Source of the DNA: an uncultured Oscillospiraceae bacterium | Lineage (GTDB): Bacteria; Bacillota; Clostridia; Oscillospirales; Oscillospiraceae | Assembly (NCBI GenBank): GCA_934675115.1 | Contig: CAKUPH010000002.1 | Location: 1-64,000, forward strand | Direction of reading: 5' to 3' | Length of the DNA: 64,000 nucleotides | Part shown: positions 26,689-35,608 of the stretch, piece after piece | Layout: each line of letters begins with the position of its first letter | Position numbering within the stretch: the first letter of the stretch is position 1 | The notes under the pieces: generated by a model | Databases searched by the model: none | Told to the model about the DNA's origin: nothing | Seen by the model: the letters and a program-made list of their open reading frames with translations, nothing else | Made by a program: the position numbers and the translations under genes

Positions 26689-27741
26689 ATGAAGAAGTTC
26701 AAAAAGCTCTTTGCCCTTTTGCTCGCCCTGAGCATGGTGTTCGCTCTGGCTGCCTGCTCCAACAGCGGCGGCAAAGAGTCCAAGACCCCCGACAGCGACG
26801 CTTCCCAGCCCGTCGAGAACAACGGCGAGGAGTCCAAGACCCCCGAGGGTGACGGCGCCATCGACCTGTCCGGTAAAACCATTGGCTACGTGACCATCAC
26901 CTCCACCGCTCCCTGGGGCGGCCGCGTGGGCACCGAGTTTGAGCGGATGGCCAAGGAGTACGGCGCCAAGGTCAACGTTCTGGACGCCCAGACCAACCCC
27001 GACGATGTGACCAACTTCTGCATGCAGATGATCGACAACGGCGTTGACGCGCTGGCCGTCTTCGGCGGCGACCCCACCGCCATGGTCGACGTCGCCAAGG
27101 CCTGCAAGGACGCCGACATCCCCCTGTTCCTCTGCGCTCTGGACGTGGATGAGGCCGGCCGCGAGTACGCCACCGCCTGCATCGGCCCCGATCAGGAGCA
27201 GGCTTTCGTTGACATCGCCAAGTACGTGGTCGATGACAACGGCGCCGATGCCGGCTGCACCGTGGTGCAGATCTCCGGCGTGCCCTTCCTGAAGGACTAT
27301 CAGCTCCGTGAGGCTGGCTTCGCCGCCGGCACCAAGGACACCAACTACAACCTGCTGGCTCCCGACTATGCGTTCTCCAGCCGCACCGACGCCAAGAAGT
27401 TCATGGAGCAGCACCTCCAGGCCGAGGGCGACAACATCAGCATCGTGATGGGCTATGACGACGACCTGACCATGGGCGCTGTTGACGCCATCGACGAGGC
27501 TGGCAAGACCGGCACCATCAAGGTGTACTCCTTCACCGGCCAGAACGACGCCATCCAGGCCGTTAAGGACGGCAAGATGGAGCTGACCGTCATGAACCGC
27601 GCTGACGACATCGCCGCCGAGACCTGCGTTGCCATCAGCGAGTACTTCGCCACCGGCAGCACCGAGTACTATCACTACACCGATCTGGTCTACATCACCG
27701 CCGAGAACGTCGACGAGTGGATCGGCAAGGGCGAATTTTAA
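26689..27741 (+). CDS. Sugar ABC transporter substrate-binding lipoprotein
   Basis: The 350-residue precursor has a lipoprotein signal (KLFALLLALSMVFALAACSN, lipobox AAC near residue 24) and a Ser/Thr/Glu-rich spacer. A Peripla_BP_4 domain follows (IGYVTITSTAPWGGRVGTEFERMAKEYGAKV, NPDDVTNFCMQMIDNGVDALAVFGGDPTAMV). The overall form is ribose/galactose-binding-protein-like, so a monosaccharide or similar ligand is likely. The start at MKKFKK is used because GAAAGGA is correctly spaced for it and too close to an ATG 12 nt earlier. It is the last gene of the operon. Confidence 0.92.
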   Translation: MKKFKKLFALLLALSMVFALAACSNSGGKESKTPDSDASQPVENNGEESKTPEGDGAIDLSGKTIGYVTITSTAPWGGRVGTEFERMAKEYGAKVNVLDAQTNPDDVTNFCMQMIDNGVDALAVFGGDPTAMVDVAKACKDADIPLFLCALDVDEAGREYATACIGPDQEQAFVDIAKYVVDDNGADAGCTVVQISGVPFLKDYQLREAGFAAGTKDTNYNLLAPDYAFSSRTDAKKFMEQHLQAEGDNISIVMGYDDDLTMGAVDAIDEAGKTGTIKVYSFTGQNDAIQAVKDGKMELTVMNRADDIAAETCVAISEYFATGSTEYYHYTDLVYITAENVDEWIGKGEF

Positions 27742-27935
27742 AGCGCGAGCGTTTCTGCGGAAACGCTGAGACCGCTGACGCGGCGCGCTTTCAAAGGGGG
27801 ACCAGTCCCCCTTTGAGGAACCCCCTGCCCTACGGGGCGGACGAGGGATATGCGGCATATGCCGACACAGCCCTCTGAAACCAGCGGGGCGGACGGGAGC
27901 CGTCCGGCGCACCTCCGTCACAGACCCTGAACCCC

Positions 27936-27970
27936 AAAACCCCGGGGCGCATCCGCGCCCCGGGGTTTTT
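27936..27970 (+). terminator. Terminator of the sugar ABC operon
   Basis: Perfect 15-bp arms AAAACCCCGGGGCGC/GCGCCCCGGGGTTTT with loop ATCC and a T-run. Confidence 0.9.
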
Positions 27971-27981
27971 CTGCCCTCGTC

Positions 27982-28014
27982 TGCATAAAAACTGCACAGA
28001 AATGTATAAACATT
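27982..28014 (+). promoter_or_regulatory. Possible ArgR-type operator pair
   Basis: Two short dyads, TGCATAAAAACTGCA (27982-27996) and AATGTATAAACATT (28001-28014), are spaced about two helical turns apart. They loosely match the 5-4-5 ARG-box layout. They end about 50 bp upstream of the -35 of the amino acid transporter. Confidence 0.3.
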
Positions 28015-28066
28015 CCGTGTAATTTGAATCAAACCGCATGAAATGCAGAAAAAACCAAAATAATCC

Positions 28067-28095
28067 TTGCGTCGGCGGTGCATACGATGTATAAT
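28067..28095 (+). promoter_or_regulatory. Promoter of the amino acid ABC operon
   Basis: TTGCGT (28067-28072), 17 bp, TATAAT (28090-28095). Confidence 0.65.
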
Positions 28096-28149
28096 TCAAA
28101 CATCAAAAGTCCATGTGGACGATTTTTTGGATCGAGGAGAATGAATGAT

Positions 28150-28947
28150 ATGAAAAACATGAAGAAAGTGCTGGCCCTTGTGCTGGCTCTGGCCATGGCT
28201 CTGGCCATGGCCGCCTGCGGCAGCAAGGATAAGGGCGGCGACGCCGCCTTCACCACCGTGGAGTCCGGTAAGCTGCATATGTCCACCAACGCCGCCTTCC
28301 CTCCCTATGAGATGATCGCCGACGACGGCAGCTTCGAGGGCATCGACGTTGAGGTGGCCGCCGCCATCGCCGAGAAGCTGGGGCTGGAGCTGGTCGTGGA
28401 CGACATGGGCTTTGACGCCGCCCTCACCGCCGTGCAGACTGGCAAGAGCGACATTGCCATGGCCGGTATCACCGTGACCGACGACCGGAAGGAAGTCATG
28501 GACTTCTCCGACAGCTACGCCACTGGCATTCAGGTGGTCATCGTCAAGGAGGATTCCCCCATTCAGACCGTTGACGATCTGAGCAACGCCGAGATGATCG
28601 GCTGCCAGAAGGCCACCACCGGCTACATCTACTGCTCCGACACCGTGGAGAACGGCGGCTACGGCGAGGACCACGTCACCGCTTACGACACCGGCGCCCT
28701 TGCGGTCATGGCTCTGGTCAACGGCCAGATCGACGCCGTGGTCATCGACAGCGAGCCCGCCAAGGCCTTCGTGGCTGCCAACGAGGGTCTGAAGATCCTG
28801 GACACCGAGTTTTCCGTTGAGGATTACGCCATTGCCGTGGGCAAGGGCAACTCCGCTCTGCTGGACGCCATCAACAACGCCATGGCTGAGCTGAAGGCCG
28901 ACGGCACCTTCCAGAGCATCGTGGACAAGTACATCCCCGCCGAGTAA
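28150..28947 (+). CDS. Polar amino acid ABC transporter binding lipoprotein
   Basis: The 265-residue precursor has a lipoprotein signal (VLALVLALAMALAMAACGS) and the SBP_bac_3 fold (STNAAFPPYEMIADDGSFEGIDVEVAAAIAEKLGLEL, AGITVTDDRKEVMDFSDSYA). That fold binds polar amino acids such as arginine, glutamine or cystine. Three ATGs occur close together; the one at 28150 has GAGGAG 10 nt upstream and is preferred. A hairpin just after the gene (28962-28986) may allow more binding protein than transporter to be made. Confidence 0.9.
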   Translation: MKNMKKVLALVLALAMALAMAACGSKDKGGDAAFTTVESGKLHMSTNAAFPPYEMIADDGSFEGIDVEVAAAIAEKLGLELVVDDMGFDAALTAVQTGKSDIAMAGITVTDDRKEVMDFSDSYATGIQVVIVKEDSPIQTVDDLSNAEMIGCQKATTGYIYCSDTVENGGYGEDHVTAYDTGALAVMALVNGQIDAVVIDSEPAKAFVAANEGLKILDTEFSVEDYAIAVGKGNSALLDAINNAMAELKADGTFQSIVDKYIPAE

Positions 28948-28961
28948 GAAGAAACCCCGGG

Positions 28962-28986
28962 AAAGGCGGCCAGACTGGCCGCCTTT
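28962..28986 (+). terminator. Intra-operon hairpin after the binding-protein gene
   Basis: Perfect 11-bp stem AAAGGCGGCCA/TGGCCGCCTTT, loop GAC, weak T-tract. It probably attenuates or stabilises the upstream mRNA. Confidence 0.65.
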
Positions 28987-29028
28987 CTTCTTACGTTTAC
29001 ATTCAGAAAGAAAAGGAGGGCCATCATT

Positions 29029-29748
29029 ATGATCGAATGGCTCGTCAAACTCGGCCCCCGGTTCCACCGGGCCTTCATTGAGGGCAGCCGATGGAAGCTC
29101 TACCTCAAGGGTCTGGGCGCAACGGTGGAGATGACCGTTCTGGCCCTCTGCATGGGCATCATTCTGGGCGTTCTGGTGGCCGTTGTTCGGGCGGCTCACG
29201 ACCAGCAGCGCCCCGGACAGCATAACATCATTCTGGGCATCCTGAACGCGGTGTGCAAGATATACACCACCATCCTCCGGGGTACGCCCATGATGGTCCA
29301 GTTGCTGATCTGGGCCTTCGTCGTGTTCAAGACCAGCCGGAACATGATCATGGTGGGCGTGGTGGGCCTCGGCATCAACTCCGGCGCCTACGTGTCCGAG
29401 ATCGTCCGCGGCGGCCTGATGAGCGTGGACGCGGGCCAGTCTGAGGCGGGCCGCTCCCTCGGCCTGAACTATCTGGACACCATGCGGTTCATCGTTATCC
29501 CGCAGGCGTTCAAGAACATCCTGCCCTCGCTGGGCAACGAGTTCATCACCCTGTTCAAGGACACCTCTCTGGTGCAGGCCATCGGCGGCGCGGAGCTTGC
29601 CTATTACGCCTCCACCATCGGCGGTACCACCTTCGACTATATGCCGCCCTACATCGGCATCGCCGTGATGTATCTGGTCATCGTGGTGGTGCTCACCGCC
29701 CTTCAGGGCAAGCTGGAAAGGAGGCTGCGTCAGAGTGATCGACGTTAA
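29029..29748 (+). CDS. Polar amino acid ABC transporter permease
   Basis: The 239-residue permease has five or so helices and the HisMQ-type motifs [20 protein letters not shown] near the N-terminus. The EAA loop is [27 protein letters not shown] (about residues 140-168). It pairs with the ATPase encoded downstream, whose start overlaps it by 14 nt. AAAAGGAGGG precedes the ATG. Confidence 0.92.
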   Translation: MIEWLVKLGPRFHRAFIEGSRWKLYLKGLGATVEMTVLALCMGIILGVLVAVVRAAHDQQRPGQHNIILGILNAVCKIYTTILRGTPMMVQLLIWAFVVFKTSRNMIMVGVVGLGINSGAYVSEIVRGGLMSVDAGQSEAGRSLGLNYLDTMRFIVIPQAFKNILPSLGNEFITLFKDTSLVQAIGGAELAYYASTIGGTTFDYMPPYIGIAVMYLVIVVVLTALQGKLERRLRQSDRR

Positions 29749-30457
29749 AAATCTCTCCAAGTCCTTCGGCAGCAATCTGGTGCTGGACAACATTTCCGAG
29801 CACGTTTACCCCGGGGAAAAGGTGGTCATCATCGGCCCCTCCGGCTCCGGCAAGTCCACCTTCCTGCGCTGCCTGAACCTGCTGGAGACGCCCACCGCCG
29901 GCACCGTTACTGTGGACGGCGTGAACATCACCGACCCCAAGACAGACATCGACGTGGTCCGCCGCCAGATGGGCATGGTGTTCCAGCATTTCAATCTGTT
30001 CCCCAACATGACCATCCGGAAGAATATCACCCTCGCCCCGGTGCGCACCGGCCTGATGAAGCAGGACGAGGCGGACGAGGAAGCGCTGAAGCTTTTGCGC
30101 CGGGTCGGGCTGGAGGAAAAGGCGGACGCCTATCCCGCCCAGCTGTCCGGCGGACAGAAGCAGCGCATCGCCATCGTCCGGGCGCTGGCCATGAAGCCGA
30201 AGGTCATGCTCTTCGACGAGCCCACCTCCGCCCTTGACCCCGAAATGGTGGGCGAGGTGCTGGCGGTCATGAAGGAGCTGGCCGACGAGGGCATGACCAT
30301 GGTGGTGGTCACCCACGAGATGGGCTTTGCCCGGGAGGTGGGCACCCGCGTCCTCTTCATGGACGGCGGCCACATCGTGGAGCAGGGCGCCCCCGACGAG
30401 ATCTTCTCTCACCCAAAGGAGGCCCGGACGCAGGACTTCCTGTCCAAGGTGCTGTAA
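29735..30457 (+). CDS. Polar amino acid ABC transporter ATPase (GlnQ type)
   Basis: The 240-residue ATPase has [44 protein letters not shown] and VTHEMGFA. This is the full GlnQ/ArtP signature set. It starts with GTG after GGAAAGGAGG, inside the end of the permease gene. It ends the operon, with a strong terminator at 30468-30499. Confidence 0.94.
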   Translation: MIDVKNLSKSFGSNLVLDNISEHVYPGEKVVIIGPSGSGKSTFLRCLNLLETPTAGTVTVDGVNITDPKTDIDVVRRQMGMVFQHFNLFPNMTIRKNITLAPVRTGLMKQDEADEEALKLLRRVGLEEKADAYPAQLSGGQKQRIAIVRALAMKPKVMLFDEPTSALDPEMVGEVLAVMKELADEGMTMVVVTHEMGFAREVGTRVLFMDGGHIVEQGAPDEIFSHPKEARTQDFLSKVL

Positions 30458-30467
30458 GTTCAATCTA

Positions 30468-30499
30468 AACTCCCGCGGATGTGTCCGCGGGAGTTTTTT
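30468..30499 (+). terminator. Terminator of the amino acid ABC operon
   Basis: Perfect 12-bp arms AACTCCCGCGGA/TCCGCGGGAGTT, loop TGTG, T-run to 30499. Confidence 0.92.
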
Positions 30500-30529
30500 G
30501 CCCCTGTGGGCGGTTCGGGCGGGAACCCC

Positions 30530-30558
30530 TTGAAAAACCGGCCGCGTTCCGGTACACT
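30530..30558 (+). promoter_or_regulatory. Promoter of mobA
   Basis: TTGAAA (30530-30535), 17 bp, TACACT (30553-30558), 33 bp before the start. Confidence 0.65.
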
Positions 30559-30591
30559 GAGGGCAGAAAAAACGAAGAGGAGGGGACGGCG

Positions 30592-31179
30592 ATGGACCGC
30601 GGGGATGTGACCGTCCAGATCATGGCCGGGGGGCGCTCCACCCGCATGGGCCGGGACAAGGCGCTGGTGGAGCTGGGGGGAAGGACCCTGCTCCAACGGG
30701 CGCTGGACACGTGGCAAAATTACGGCGGGGCCGTTCAGCTGTCGGTGGGGACAGCGGAGCGGGCGGCGCTGGCTCCGGCGTGCGTGCGCGCAGTGGTTGA
30801 CCGCTATCAGGACTGCGGGCCGCTGGGCGGCCTGCACGCCGGGCTGCTGGCGTGCCGGACGGAGCTGCTCCTGCTGACGGCGGTGGACTGCCCCTTTGTG
30901 ACGGCGGAGCTGGCCGACGGCCTGCTGGGGGCCATCGGCGGGGCGGACGCCTGCGTCTACACCGCCGCGGAACGGCCCCAGCCCCTGTTCGGCCTGTACC
31001 GGCGGACTTGCCTTGCCCCGGCGGCGGAGCTGCTGGCGGCGGGGGAGTACAAAATGGGGCTGCTGCTCCGCCGGGTGGAGACCATCCGGCTGCCCGCCGC
31101 CGACCCCGCCCCCTTCCGCAACCTGAACACCCCGGAGGAACTGGAGCGGGAGGGGCGCGGTTGTGACCGGGCAACATGA
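30592..31179 (+). CDS. mobA: Molybdenum cofactor guanylyltransferase
   Basis: MobA attaches GMP to molybdopterin to form the guanine dinucleotide cofactor. The 195-residue protein starts with the nucleotidyltransferase loop IMAGGRSTRMGRDKALVEL. It has GPLGGLHAGL near residue 80 and the metal-site TAVDCPFV near 100. GAGGAGGGG precedes the ATG. It has its own promoter and precedes the riboswitch, so it lies outside the riboswitch control of the main operon. Confidence 0.9.
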   Translation: MDRGDVTVQIMAGGRSTRMGRDKALVELGGRTLLQRALDTWQNYGGAVQLSVGTAERAALAPACVRAVVDRYQDCGPLGGLHAGLLACRTELLLLTAVDCPFVTAELADGLLGAIGGADACVYTAAERPQPLFGLYRRTCLAPAAELLAAGEYKMGLLLRRVETIRLPAADPAPFRNLNTPEELEREGRGCDRAT

Positions 31180-31207
31180 AAAGTGTGGCAAAACAGGAGG
31201 GAAGCCC

Positions 31208-31236
31208 TTGCTTTTTTGCTCCGGAGCACCTATACT
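31208..31236 (+). promoter_or_regulatory. Promoter of the molybdenum cofactor operon
   Basis: TTGCTT (31208-31213), 17 bp, TATACT (31231-31236). The transcript would begin about 10 nt before the riboswitch. Confidence 0.7.
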
Positions 31237-31249
31237 ATAGCGAGTGAGA

Positions 31250-31399
31250 TCAGATCCGAGCCTGTCCGCCTACGGCAAACGCTATGGCGGCCCGGCCGGG
31301 GGGGCGCTGGAAACGGCGCCGCCTTCCTTGTTGAAAAGGATCAGGCTGCACCGGCGTATCATCGGCGGCTTTGTCCTTGGGGGACAAGGCCGTTTTTTT
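31250..31399 (+). promoter_or_regulatory. Moco-type riboswitch with terminator platform
   Basis: The leader folds into a closing stem (AGCCTG 31259-31264 with CAGGCT 31342-31347). An arm CCGCC/GGCGG (31266-31270/31286-31290) carries CCTACG and TATGG, close to the 11-nt tetraloop receptor. A GAAA-capped hairpin GGCGCTG-GAAA-CGGCGCC lies at 31303-31320. A GNRA loop with its receptor in front of molybdenum cofactor genes fits the Moco RNA motif, which senses molybdenum or tungsten cofactor. An intrinsic terminator follows (stem 31367-31376/31382-31391, seven T's), suggesting cofactor-dependent termination. Assignment is by visible structure and context. Confidence 0.78.
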
Positions 31400-31416
31400 A
31401 TTTTGGAGGGAGCGTT

Positions 31417-32442
31417 ATGAAGCTGGTCAAGACCACCGAGGCGGTGGGCCATGTGCTGTGCCACGATATGACCCAGATCATTCCCGGCGTCACCAAGGAC
31501 GCCCGGTTCCGGAAGGGCCACGTGGTGACGGAGGAGGACATCCCCGTGCTGCTGAGCATGGGCAAGGAGAACCTGTACGTCTGGGAAAAGACGCCCGGGA
31601 TGCTCCATGAGGACGAGGGGGCGGCGCGGCTGTGCGCCCTGTGCCGGAACGGGCACATGACGGCCTCCGCCCCCAAGGAGGGCAAGATCGAGCTGACCGC
31701 CGACTGCGACGGCCTGTTCCGGGTGGATGTGGAGCGGCTGTACGCCGTCAACAGTCAGGAGGAGCTGATGATCGCCACCCGGCACAGCAATTCCCCGGTG
31801 AAGCGGGGGATGAAGCTGGCGGGGATGCGGGTCATCCCGCTGGTCATCGACGAGAGGAAGCTGGCCGCCGCCGAGGCGGCGGCGGGGGAGGGCGGCCCCA
31901 TCCTGTCCCTGCACCCCTACGTACTCAAGACCTGCGGTTTGATCGTTACAGGCAGCGAGGTGCGGAAGGGCCTTATCGAGGACCAGTTCTCCCCGGTGGT
32001 GAAGGACAAGCTGGCCCGGTACGGCATCGCCGTCACCATGGAGTGCACCCCCGGCGACGACCGGGCGGCCATCACGGAGGCCATTCTGGACTACAAGCGG
32101 GCCGGGGCGGACATGGTGTTGTGCACCGGCGGCATGAGCGTGGACCCCGATGACCGCACCCCCGGCGCCATCAGGGATACCGGCGCGGACATCGTCACCT
32201 ACGGCGCGCCGGTGCTGCCCGGCGCCATGTTCCTGCTGAGCTATCTGGACGGCACGCCGGTGTGCGGCCTGCCCGGCTGCGTCATGTACGCCAAGGCCAC
32301 CATTTTCGACCTGATGCTGCCCCGTCTGGCGGCTGGCCTGCCCGTCACCCGGGCGGAGCTGGTGGGTCTGGGCCACGGCGGCCTGTGCCTTGGCTGCGGG
32401 GAGTGCCACTATCCCGTCTGCCCCTACGGAAAGGGTGTGTGA
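31417..32442 (+). CDS. Molybdopterin-binding MoCF-domain protein
   Basis: The 341-residue protein has an N-terminal region of MoeA-related character (VGHVLCHDMTQIIPGVTKDARFRKGHVV). A MoCF_biosynth domain follows (residues about 170-300: CGLIVTGSEVRKGLIEDQFSPVV, GADMVLCTGGMSVDPDDRTP), of the kind that binds molybdopterin. The C-terminus has four cysteines, CLGCGECHYPVCPYG, possibly a metal site. It is distinct from the true MoeA encoded next and from MogA. Its exact step is not known. It is the first gene behind the riboswitch; GGAGGG precedes the ATG. Confidence 0.8.
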   Translation: MKLVKTTEAVGHVLCHDMTQIIPGVTKDARFRKGHVVTEEDIPVLLSMGKENLYVWEKTPGMLHEDEGAARLCALCRNGHMTASAPKEGKIELTADCDGLFRVDVERLYAVNSQEELMIATRHSNSPVKRGMKLAGMRVIPLVIDERKLAAAEAAAGEGGPILSLHPYVLKTCGLIVTGSEVRKGLIEDQFSPVVKDKLARYGIAVTMECTPGDDRAAITEAILDYKRAGADMVLCTGGMSVDPDDRTPGAIRDTGADIVTYGAPVLPGAMFLLSYLDGTPVCGLPGCVMYAKATIFDLMLPRLAAGLPVTRAELVGLGHGGLCLGCGECHYPVCPYGKGV

Positions 32443-32444
32443 GG

Positions 32445-33650
32445 ATGAAAACGCGCATTTCCGTGGAGGAGGCCGTGGACATCATCCGCGCCAACACCGC
32501 ACCCCTCCCGCCGGAGCGCCGCGCCGGAGCCGGGCTTCCGGGCCTTGTGCTGGCGGAGGACGTTATTGCCCCCATGAGCCAGCCCCCCTTTGACCGCTCC
32601 CCGCTGGACGGCTACGCCCTCATCGCCGCCGACACTGACGGCGCGTCGGCGGACACGCCCGCCCGCCTTCAGGTCATTGATACGGTGTATGCCGGGGGCT
32701 GGTCGGAGGTCACCGTCCGCCCGGGCCAGTGCGTCCGCATCATGACCGGCGCGCCCATCCCCGCCGGGGCGGACTGCGTCGTCCGGCAGGAGGACACCGA
32801 CCGGGGAGACCCGGTGGTGGCTGTCCGGGTGCGGCTGAAGCACCACGAAAACTACTGCTTCCGCGGCGAGGACTACCGGGAGGGCGAGACACTCATCCCC
32901 GCCGGGTATCCGCTGGACGCCGCCGCGTTGGGCCTGCTGGCCGGGGCGGGGCTTGAGGGGGCGGAGCTGCCCGTCCGTCCCCGTCCCCGGATCTTGCTGG
33001 CGGGCACGGGGGACGAGCTGGCCCCGCCGGGCCAGCCCCTCCGCCCGGGGCAGATCTACAACTCCAACCTGCCCCAGCTGGCCGCCCGCTGCCGGGAGCT
33101 GGGCTATGCGGCGGACGCCGTTCAGCTCCCCGACGACCCGGAGCTGACGGCCCGGGAACTGGACCGGGGCGTCCGGGACTACGACTGCGTCATCACCACC
33201 GGCGGCGTCTCGGTGGGGGAGAAGGACATCTTCCATCAGGCCCTGCCCTTGGCCGGGGCGGAGCGCCTGTTCTGGCGGGTGATGCTCAAGCCGGGCACGC
33301 CCATGATGTTCTCCCTTCTGTCGGGCAAGCCGGTGCTGTCCCTGTCGGGCAACCCATTTGCCGCCGCCGCCACCTTCGAGCTGTTTGCCCGCCCCATGCT
33401 GGCCGCCCTGTCCGGGGACTGCCGGTGGGAGCCAACTACCCTGTCCGCCCCGCTGGCCAATGAGTTTGGAAAGAGGAGCGGCGTCCGCCGCTTTATCCGG
33501 GGCCGGTATGCCGGCGGCGAGGTCCATCTGCCCGAGGGGCACTCCTCCGGCCAGCTGCGCTCCTCGCTGGGCTGTAACTGTCTGGTGGACATTCCGGCGG
33601 GCTCTCCCGAACTGAGGGCGGGGGAGACCGTCCGGGTCATCCTGCTGTAA
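32445..33650 (+). CDS. moeA: Molybdopterin molybdenumtransferase MoeA
   Basis: MoeA inserts molybdate into adenylylated molybdopterin. The 401-residue protein shows [50 protein letters not shown] and [11 protein letters not shown]...[14 protein letters not shown], the expected MoeA blocks. A C-terminal beta domain ends in [20 protein letters not shown]. It starts 2 nt after the previous stop and is followed 14 nt later by moaC. Confidence 0.94.
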   Translation: MKTRISVEEAVDIIRANTAPLPPERRAGAGLPGLVLAEDVIAPMSQPPFDRSPLDGYALIAADTDGASADTPARLQVIDTVYAGGWSEVTVRPGQCVRIMTGAPIPAGADCVVRQEDTDRGDPVVAVRVRLKHHENYCFRGEDYREGETLIPAGYPLDAAALGLLAGAGLEGAELPVRPRPRILLAGTGDELAPPGQPLRPGQIYNSNLPQLAARCRELGYAADAVQLPDDPELTARELDRGVRDYDCVITTGGVSVGEKDIFHQALPLAGAERLFWRVMLKPGTPMMFSLLSGKPVLSLSGNPFAAAATFELFARPMLAALSGDCRWEPTTLSAPLANEFGKRSGVRRFIRGRYAGGEVHLPEGHSSGQLRSSLGCNCLVDIPAGSPELRAGETVRVILL

Positions 33651-33664
33651 GGAGAGGAACGAAA

Positions 33665-34156
33665 ATGCTGAACGGACTCAATCATTTTGACGCTCAGGGC
33701 AAGGCCGTCATGGTGGATGTGACGGACAAGGAGGCTACCCATCGGGTGGCCGTGGCCCGGGGAGAGATCCATGTCAACGCGCCGGTGATGACCGCCATCT
33801 GCACCGGTACGGCGAAAAAGGGTGACGTGCTGGGCGTGGCCCGTGTGGCAGGCATCATGGCGGTAAAGCGCACCTCTGACCTCATCCCCATGTGTCACCC
33901 GCTGGCGGTGACGGGCACCGCCGTGGACTTCGACGTGCTGCCCGATGACGACGGCAGCGGCAAGGTCGTCGCCACCTGCACCGCCACCGTCACCGGCAAT
34001 ACCGGCGTGGAGATGGAGGCCCTCACCGGCGTGACCACCGCCCTGCTCACCATTTATGACATGTGCAAGGCGCTGGACCGGGCCATGACCATTAGCGACG
34101 TCCACCTTGTGCGCAAGGAGGGCGGAAAGTCCGGGGTGTTCGTCAATGAGCGGTAA
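33665..34156 (+). CDS. moaC: Cyclic pyranopterin monophosphate synthase MoaC
   Basis: MoaC converts the MoaA product 3',8-cyclo-GTP to cyclic pyranopterin monophosphate. The 163-residue protein has [17 protein letters not shown] (active-site histidine), [27 protein letters not shown] and the C-terminal KEGGKSG. The length is standard. It overlaps mobB by 11 nt. Confidence 0.97.
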   Translation: MLNGLNHFDAQGKAVMVDVTDKEATHRVAVARGEIHVNAPVMTAICTGTAKKGDVLGVARVAGIMAVKRTSDLIPMCHPLAVTGTAVDFDVLPDDDGSGKVVATCTATVTGNTGVEMEALTGVTTALLTIYDMCKALDRAMTISDVHLVRKEGGKSGVFVNER

Positions 34157-34637
34157 GAAGCCCATCATCGCCGCCGTCTCCGGCGTGAAGAACTCCGGCA
34201 AGACCACCATGATGGAAAAGCTCATCGCAGAGCTGTCCCGCCGGGGCCTCAAAGTGGCGGCCATCAAGCACGACGGCCACGATTTCACCCCCGACGTGCC
34301 GGGCACCGACTCATGGCGCTTCGGGCAGGCCGGAGCCTGCGGCTACGCCATCTACTCCCCGGTGCGGTACGCGCTGGTGCGGATGACACCCACCGACGAG
34401 CGGGACTTTTTCCCGGTGTTTCCCGAGGCGGACGTGATCTTGCTGGAGGGCTTCAAGGACAGCGCCTATCCCAAGATCGAGGTGGTCCGGGCGGGGAATT
34501 CCGAGAGGCCGGTGTGCGACCCGGCCACCCTGCTGGCCGTGTGCAGCGACCTGCCGCTGGAGCTGGGGGATATCCCGGTGCTGGGGCTGGACGACGCGGA
34601 GCGGGCGGCGGATCTTATTTTGACCTTGAGGAGATGA
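34146..34637 (+). CDS. mobB: Molybdopterin-guanine dinucleotide biosynthesis protein MobB
   Basis: The 163-residue GTPase-like protein has the P-loop [17 protein letters not shown]. The MobB-typical [28 protein letters not shown] and [20 protein letters not shown] are also present. MobB is thought to assist MobA. It starts within the end of moaC, so translation is coupled, and ends 4 nt before moaA. Confidence 0.93.
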   Translation: MSGKKPIIAAVSGVKNSGKTTMMEKLIAELSRRGLKVAAIKHDGHDFTPDVPGTDSWRFGQAGACGYAIYSPVRYALVRMTPTDERDFFPVFPEADVILLEGFKDSAYPKIEVVRAGNSERPVCDPATLLAVCSDLPLELGDIPVLGLDDAERAADLILTLRR

Positions 34638-34641
34638 CGGG

Positions 34642-35604
34642 ATGCTGGACGGATTACAGCGGAATATCGACTATCTGCGCGTTTCGGTCACCGACCGGTG
34701 CAACCTCCGGTGCATATACTGCATGCCGGAGAACGGGGTGGAGTGCCTGTCCCACGCCGATATCCTCCGCTATGAGGAAATTCTGCGGCTGGTCCGGATC
34801 TTCGCCGGGCTGGGCGTGAAAAAGATCAGGCTCACCGGCGGCGAGCCGCTGGTGCGGCGTGGGCTTCCGGAGCTGGTGGCCGGGCTGACCGCCATCGACG
34901 GCATCGAGCAGGTCACCCTCACCACCAACGGCGTCCTGCTGGCGGAGCAGCTCCCCGGCCTGATGGCCGCGGGGCTGAGCGGGGTGAACGTGAGCCTTGA
35001 CACCACCGATGAGGACACCTTCCGCCGCCTGACCCGCCGGGAGGGGGTGGATCGGGTGCTGGCCGCCATCGACGCCAGCCTTGCCGCCGGGCTGCCCACC
35101 AAGGTCAACTGCGTGCCCGCGGCGCCGGAGGCGGAGCTGCTGGCGCTGGCGGAGCTTGCCCGGACCCGGCCCCTGCCCGTCCGGTTCATCGAGCTGATGC
35201 CAATCGGGCTGGGCAAGAGCCTGCCCCGCCGGAGCGAAGGGGAGCTGCGCGCCCTGCTGGAGGGGGCCTTTGGCCCCCTGACCCCCTATGAGGGGACGCT
35301 GGGCAGCGGCCCATGCCGGTATTTCACCATACCGGGCTTTCAGGGGCAGATCGGCTTCATTTCGGCCATGAGCCACCAGTTCTGCGGCCAGTGCAACCGG
35401 GTGCGGCTGACGGCCAACGGCTTTTTGAAGACCTGCCTGCAATACGACAGGGGCGTGTGGCTCAGGCCGCTGCTGTCCGGCAGCGATGAGGCCCTTGCCG
35501 CCGCCATGGCGGAGGCCATCCGCCAGAAGCCCGCCGCCCACCAGTTTACAAGGGCTGTGGTGCCCGGCGGCGAGGGACACATGATGAGTCAGATCGGAGG
35601 ATAA
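34642..35604 (+). CDS. moaA: GTP 3',8-cyclase MoaA
   Basis: MoaA is the radical SAM enzyme that opens molybdenum cofactor synthesis from GTP. The 320-residue protein carries the SAM-cluster motif CNLRCIYC near residue 20, LTGGEPLVR near residue 66, and a second cluster FCGQCNRVRLTANGFLKTC near residue 250. It ends in the conserved Gly-Gly (SQIGG) needed for activity. Confidence 0.97.
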   Translation: MLDGLQRNIDYLRVSVTDRCNLRCIYCMPENGVECLSHADILRYEEILRLVRIFAGLGVKKIRLTGGEPLVRRGLPELVAGLTAIDGIEQVTLTTNGVLLAEQLPGLMAAGLSGVNVSLDTTDEDTFRRLTRREGVDRVLAAIDASLAAGLPTKVNCVPAAPEAELLALAELARTRPLPVRFIELMPIGLGKSLPRRSEGELRALLEGAFGPLTPYEGTLGSGPCRYFTIPGFQGQIGFISAMSHQFCGQCNRVRLTANGFLKTCLQYDRGVWLRPLLSGSDEALAAAMAEAIRQKPAAHQFTRAVVPGGEGHMMSQIGG

Positions 35605-35608
35605 GAAA

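Larger units (their letters stand above)
27742..28149. other. Intergenic region with modular hairpin repeat, terminator and promoter
   Basis: No gene is seen. The segment 27742-27930 is a chain of palindromes: AGCGTTTC-TGCG-GAAACGCT, an 11-bp stem CAAAGGGGGAC/GTCCCCCTTTG and GGACGG-GAG-CCGTCC. It resembles in style the element inserted at 13.1 kb. Then follow a terminator (27936-27970), two ArgR-like dyads (27982-28014) and the promoter of the amino acid transporter (28067-28095). Confidence 0.6.
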
